Of a DNA stretch of 64,000 bases, positions 63,411-64,000 are shown piece after piece; position 1 is the stretch's first letter; each line of letters begins with the position of its first letter. The notes under the pieces were generated by a model, which did not search any database, had not been told where the DNA came from, and was given only the letters and a program-made list of their open reading frames with translations. The translations under genes were made by a program, and so were the position numbers. Origin of the DNA: a candidate division WOR-3 bacterium (lineage in GTDB: Bacteria; Hydrothermota; Tepidihabitantia; Tepidihabitantales; Tepidihabitantaceae); the NCBI GenBank assembly GCA_013177935.1, contig JABLXZ010000001.1, positions 161,794 through 225,793 on the forward strand. The letters are read 5' to 3'.

Positions 63411-64000
63411 TAACGACCTCCAATCATTTTTTCCAGTTGTTTTAACCTTTCAATCCCAACTTTCTCGATATAATCATCGTGATTTTTGCATCCGTAAACC
63501 CATTTATCGAGATAGGCACGGGTTTTCTCGGGGTCGGCAGAGTCTTTGTAAAATTGAAGAAGGTGTTCTTCATCCCGCCAGTAGCGGTAACACATCTCGC
63601 CGGGATGAGAGCCGTATTTTGCTAAAACAACCGCATCGACCAGATAGTAGGGGAGGATGGTCCTTTCCGGATAACGCCGTATTTCTTCGGTGGGCACGAT
63701 TTCTTCAGTTGATACAATCAGGGTTTTTGATGCCCGGGCAAGTTCAAAGGCAAATCCAGAAATACCCTCAATCCGGCAATTTCCAAATTCATCCGCCTGA
63801 TGCACATGGATGAATCCGACATCAAGATAAAGTGCGGGAAGAAGGCAGATGGGTTTGCCCGTCCAGGGGTCTTCTACCACTTTGGCAGCAGAATATTTTA
63901 AGGTGTCGGTGCCGAGCATTGAACGGACCGGGATAAATGGAACACCCATTGCCGCAGCTTTGAATCGCCAGGAGATGGCAGCATTGGACCATTCGGTGGT
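63410..64000 (-). CDS. CoA-transferase family I, alpha subunit, 5' end beyond window
   Basis: The reading frame continues through the right edge, so the first part of the gene is missing; the visible 196 codons hold the middle and end. The text reads WSNAAISWRFKAAAMG, then PFIPVRSMLGTDTLK, GFIHVHQADEFGNCRIEG and a C-terminal helical tail ending MIGGR. These match GctA-like subunits of glutaconate CoA-transferase. An ATG inside at 63949 is not the true start. First visible gene of the unit running to 60360. Confidence 0.9.
   Translation of the reverse strand, partial: TTEWSNAAISWRFKAAAMGVPFIPVRSMLGTDTLKYSAAKVVEDPWTGKPICLLPALYLDVGFIHVHQADEFGNCRIEGISGFAFELARASKTLIVSTEEIVPTEEIRRYPERTILPYYLVDAVVLAKYGSHPGEMCYRYWRDEEHLLQFYKDSADPEKTRAYLDKWVYGCKNHDDYIEKVGIERLKQLEKMIGGR

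Overview
The window looks like chromosomal DNA of a Gram-negative (diderm), probably anaerobic and uncultured bacterium. The best match to the gene mix is the candidate phylum WOR-3/Stahlbacteria or a close relative near the FCB group. That placement is an inference. It rests on a lipid A-type acyltransferase, an outer-membrane SprA homologue, secreted proteins with type A (Por/T9SS-like) C-terminal sorting domains, the MEP isoprenoid route, and an acyl-CoA dehydrogenase/CoA-transferase cluster typical of amino-acid or acid fermenters. No rRNA, CRISPR array, insertion sequence, integrase or phage gene was seen. Gene density is very high, and 1 to 4 base stop/start overlaps are common.

Layout: 1-8.6 kb holds core genes (tilS end, ftsH, dapA-dapB, hslV, metG, tatD, rsmA). 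8.6-13.5 kb is a minus-strand unit beginning with tRNA-Val (zinc-ribbon coiled-coil protein, RNase H-like protein, acyltransferase, dut, two GT4 glycosyltransferases). 13.5-16.1 kb has a long non-coding leader, a cysteine-rich unknown gene and an HtrA protease. 16.3-25.9 kb is a plus-strand unit folD-ispA-dxs-sprA-comEA. 25.9-33.5 kb is a minus-strand unit ugd-uxs-oxidoreductase-GT2-ftsE-ftsX-envC-like-holB, which links sugar-nucleotide supply to division-site wall hydrolysis. 33.7-39.8 kb is livHMGF without a binding protein, then a DUF2723 membrane glycosyltransferase and an MFS carrier.

40.2-53.6 kb is a cell-surface region. It holds a Ycf48-like propeller, a CARDB protein with a sorting domain, a Kelch-CARDB-Kelch protein with a sorting domain, and a subtilisin-like protease with a sialidase-type propeller inserted in its catalytic domain and a sorting domain at its end. 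Housekeeping genes are interspersed (EF-G-like protein, rhomboid, ispF). 53.6-60.3 kb has five tRNAs flanking tdh, folE2, an amidotransferase, a Cys/Met-metabolism PLP enzyme, DUF3108, manC and rdgB. 60.4-64 kb is a minus-strand fermentative unit (two acyl-CoA dehydrogenases and the two subunits of a CoA-transferase, the last cut by the window end).

Two themes stand out. First, a T9SS-like export route: SprA is encoded here together with three candidate cargo proteins. Second, a clear promoter grammar: TTGACN, a 16 or 17 base spacer, then a -10 hexamer. In several genes the -10 lies only 5 to 9 bases before the start codon and there is no ribosome binding site, so leaderless mRNAs are likely. 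Genes inside operons or with longer leaders use AGGAGG-type sites instead.
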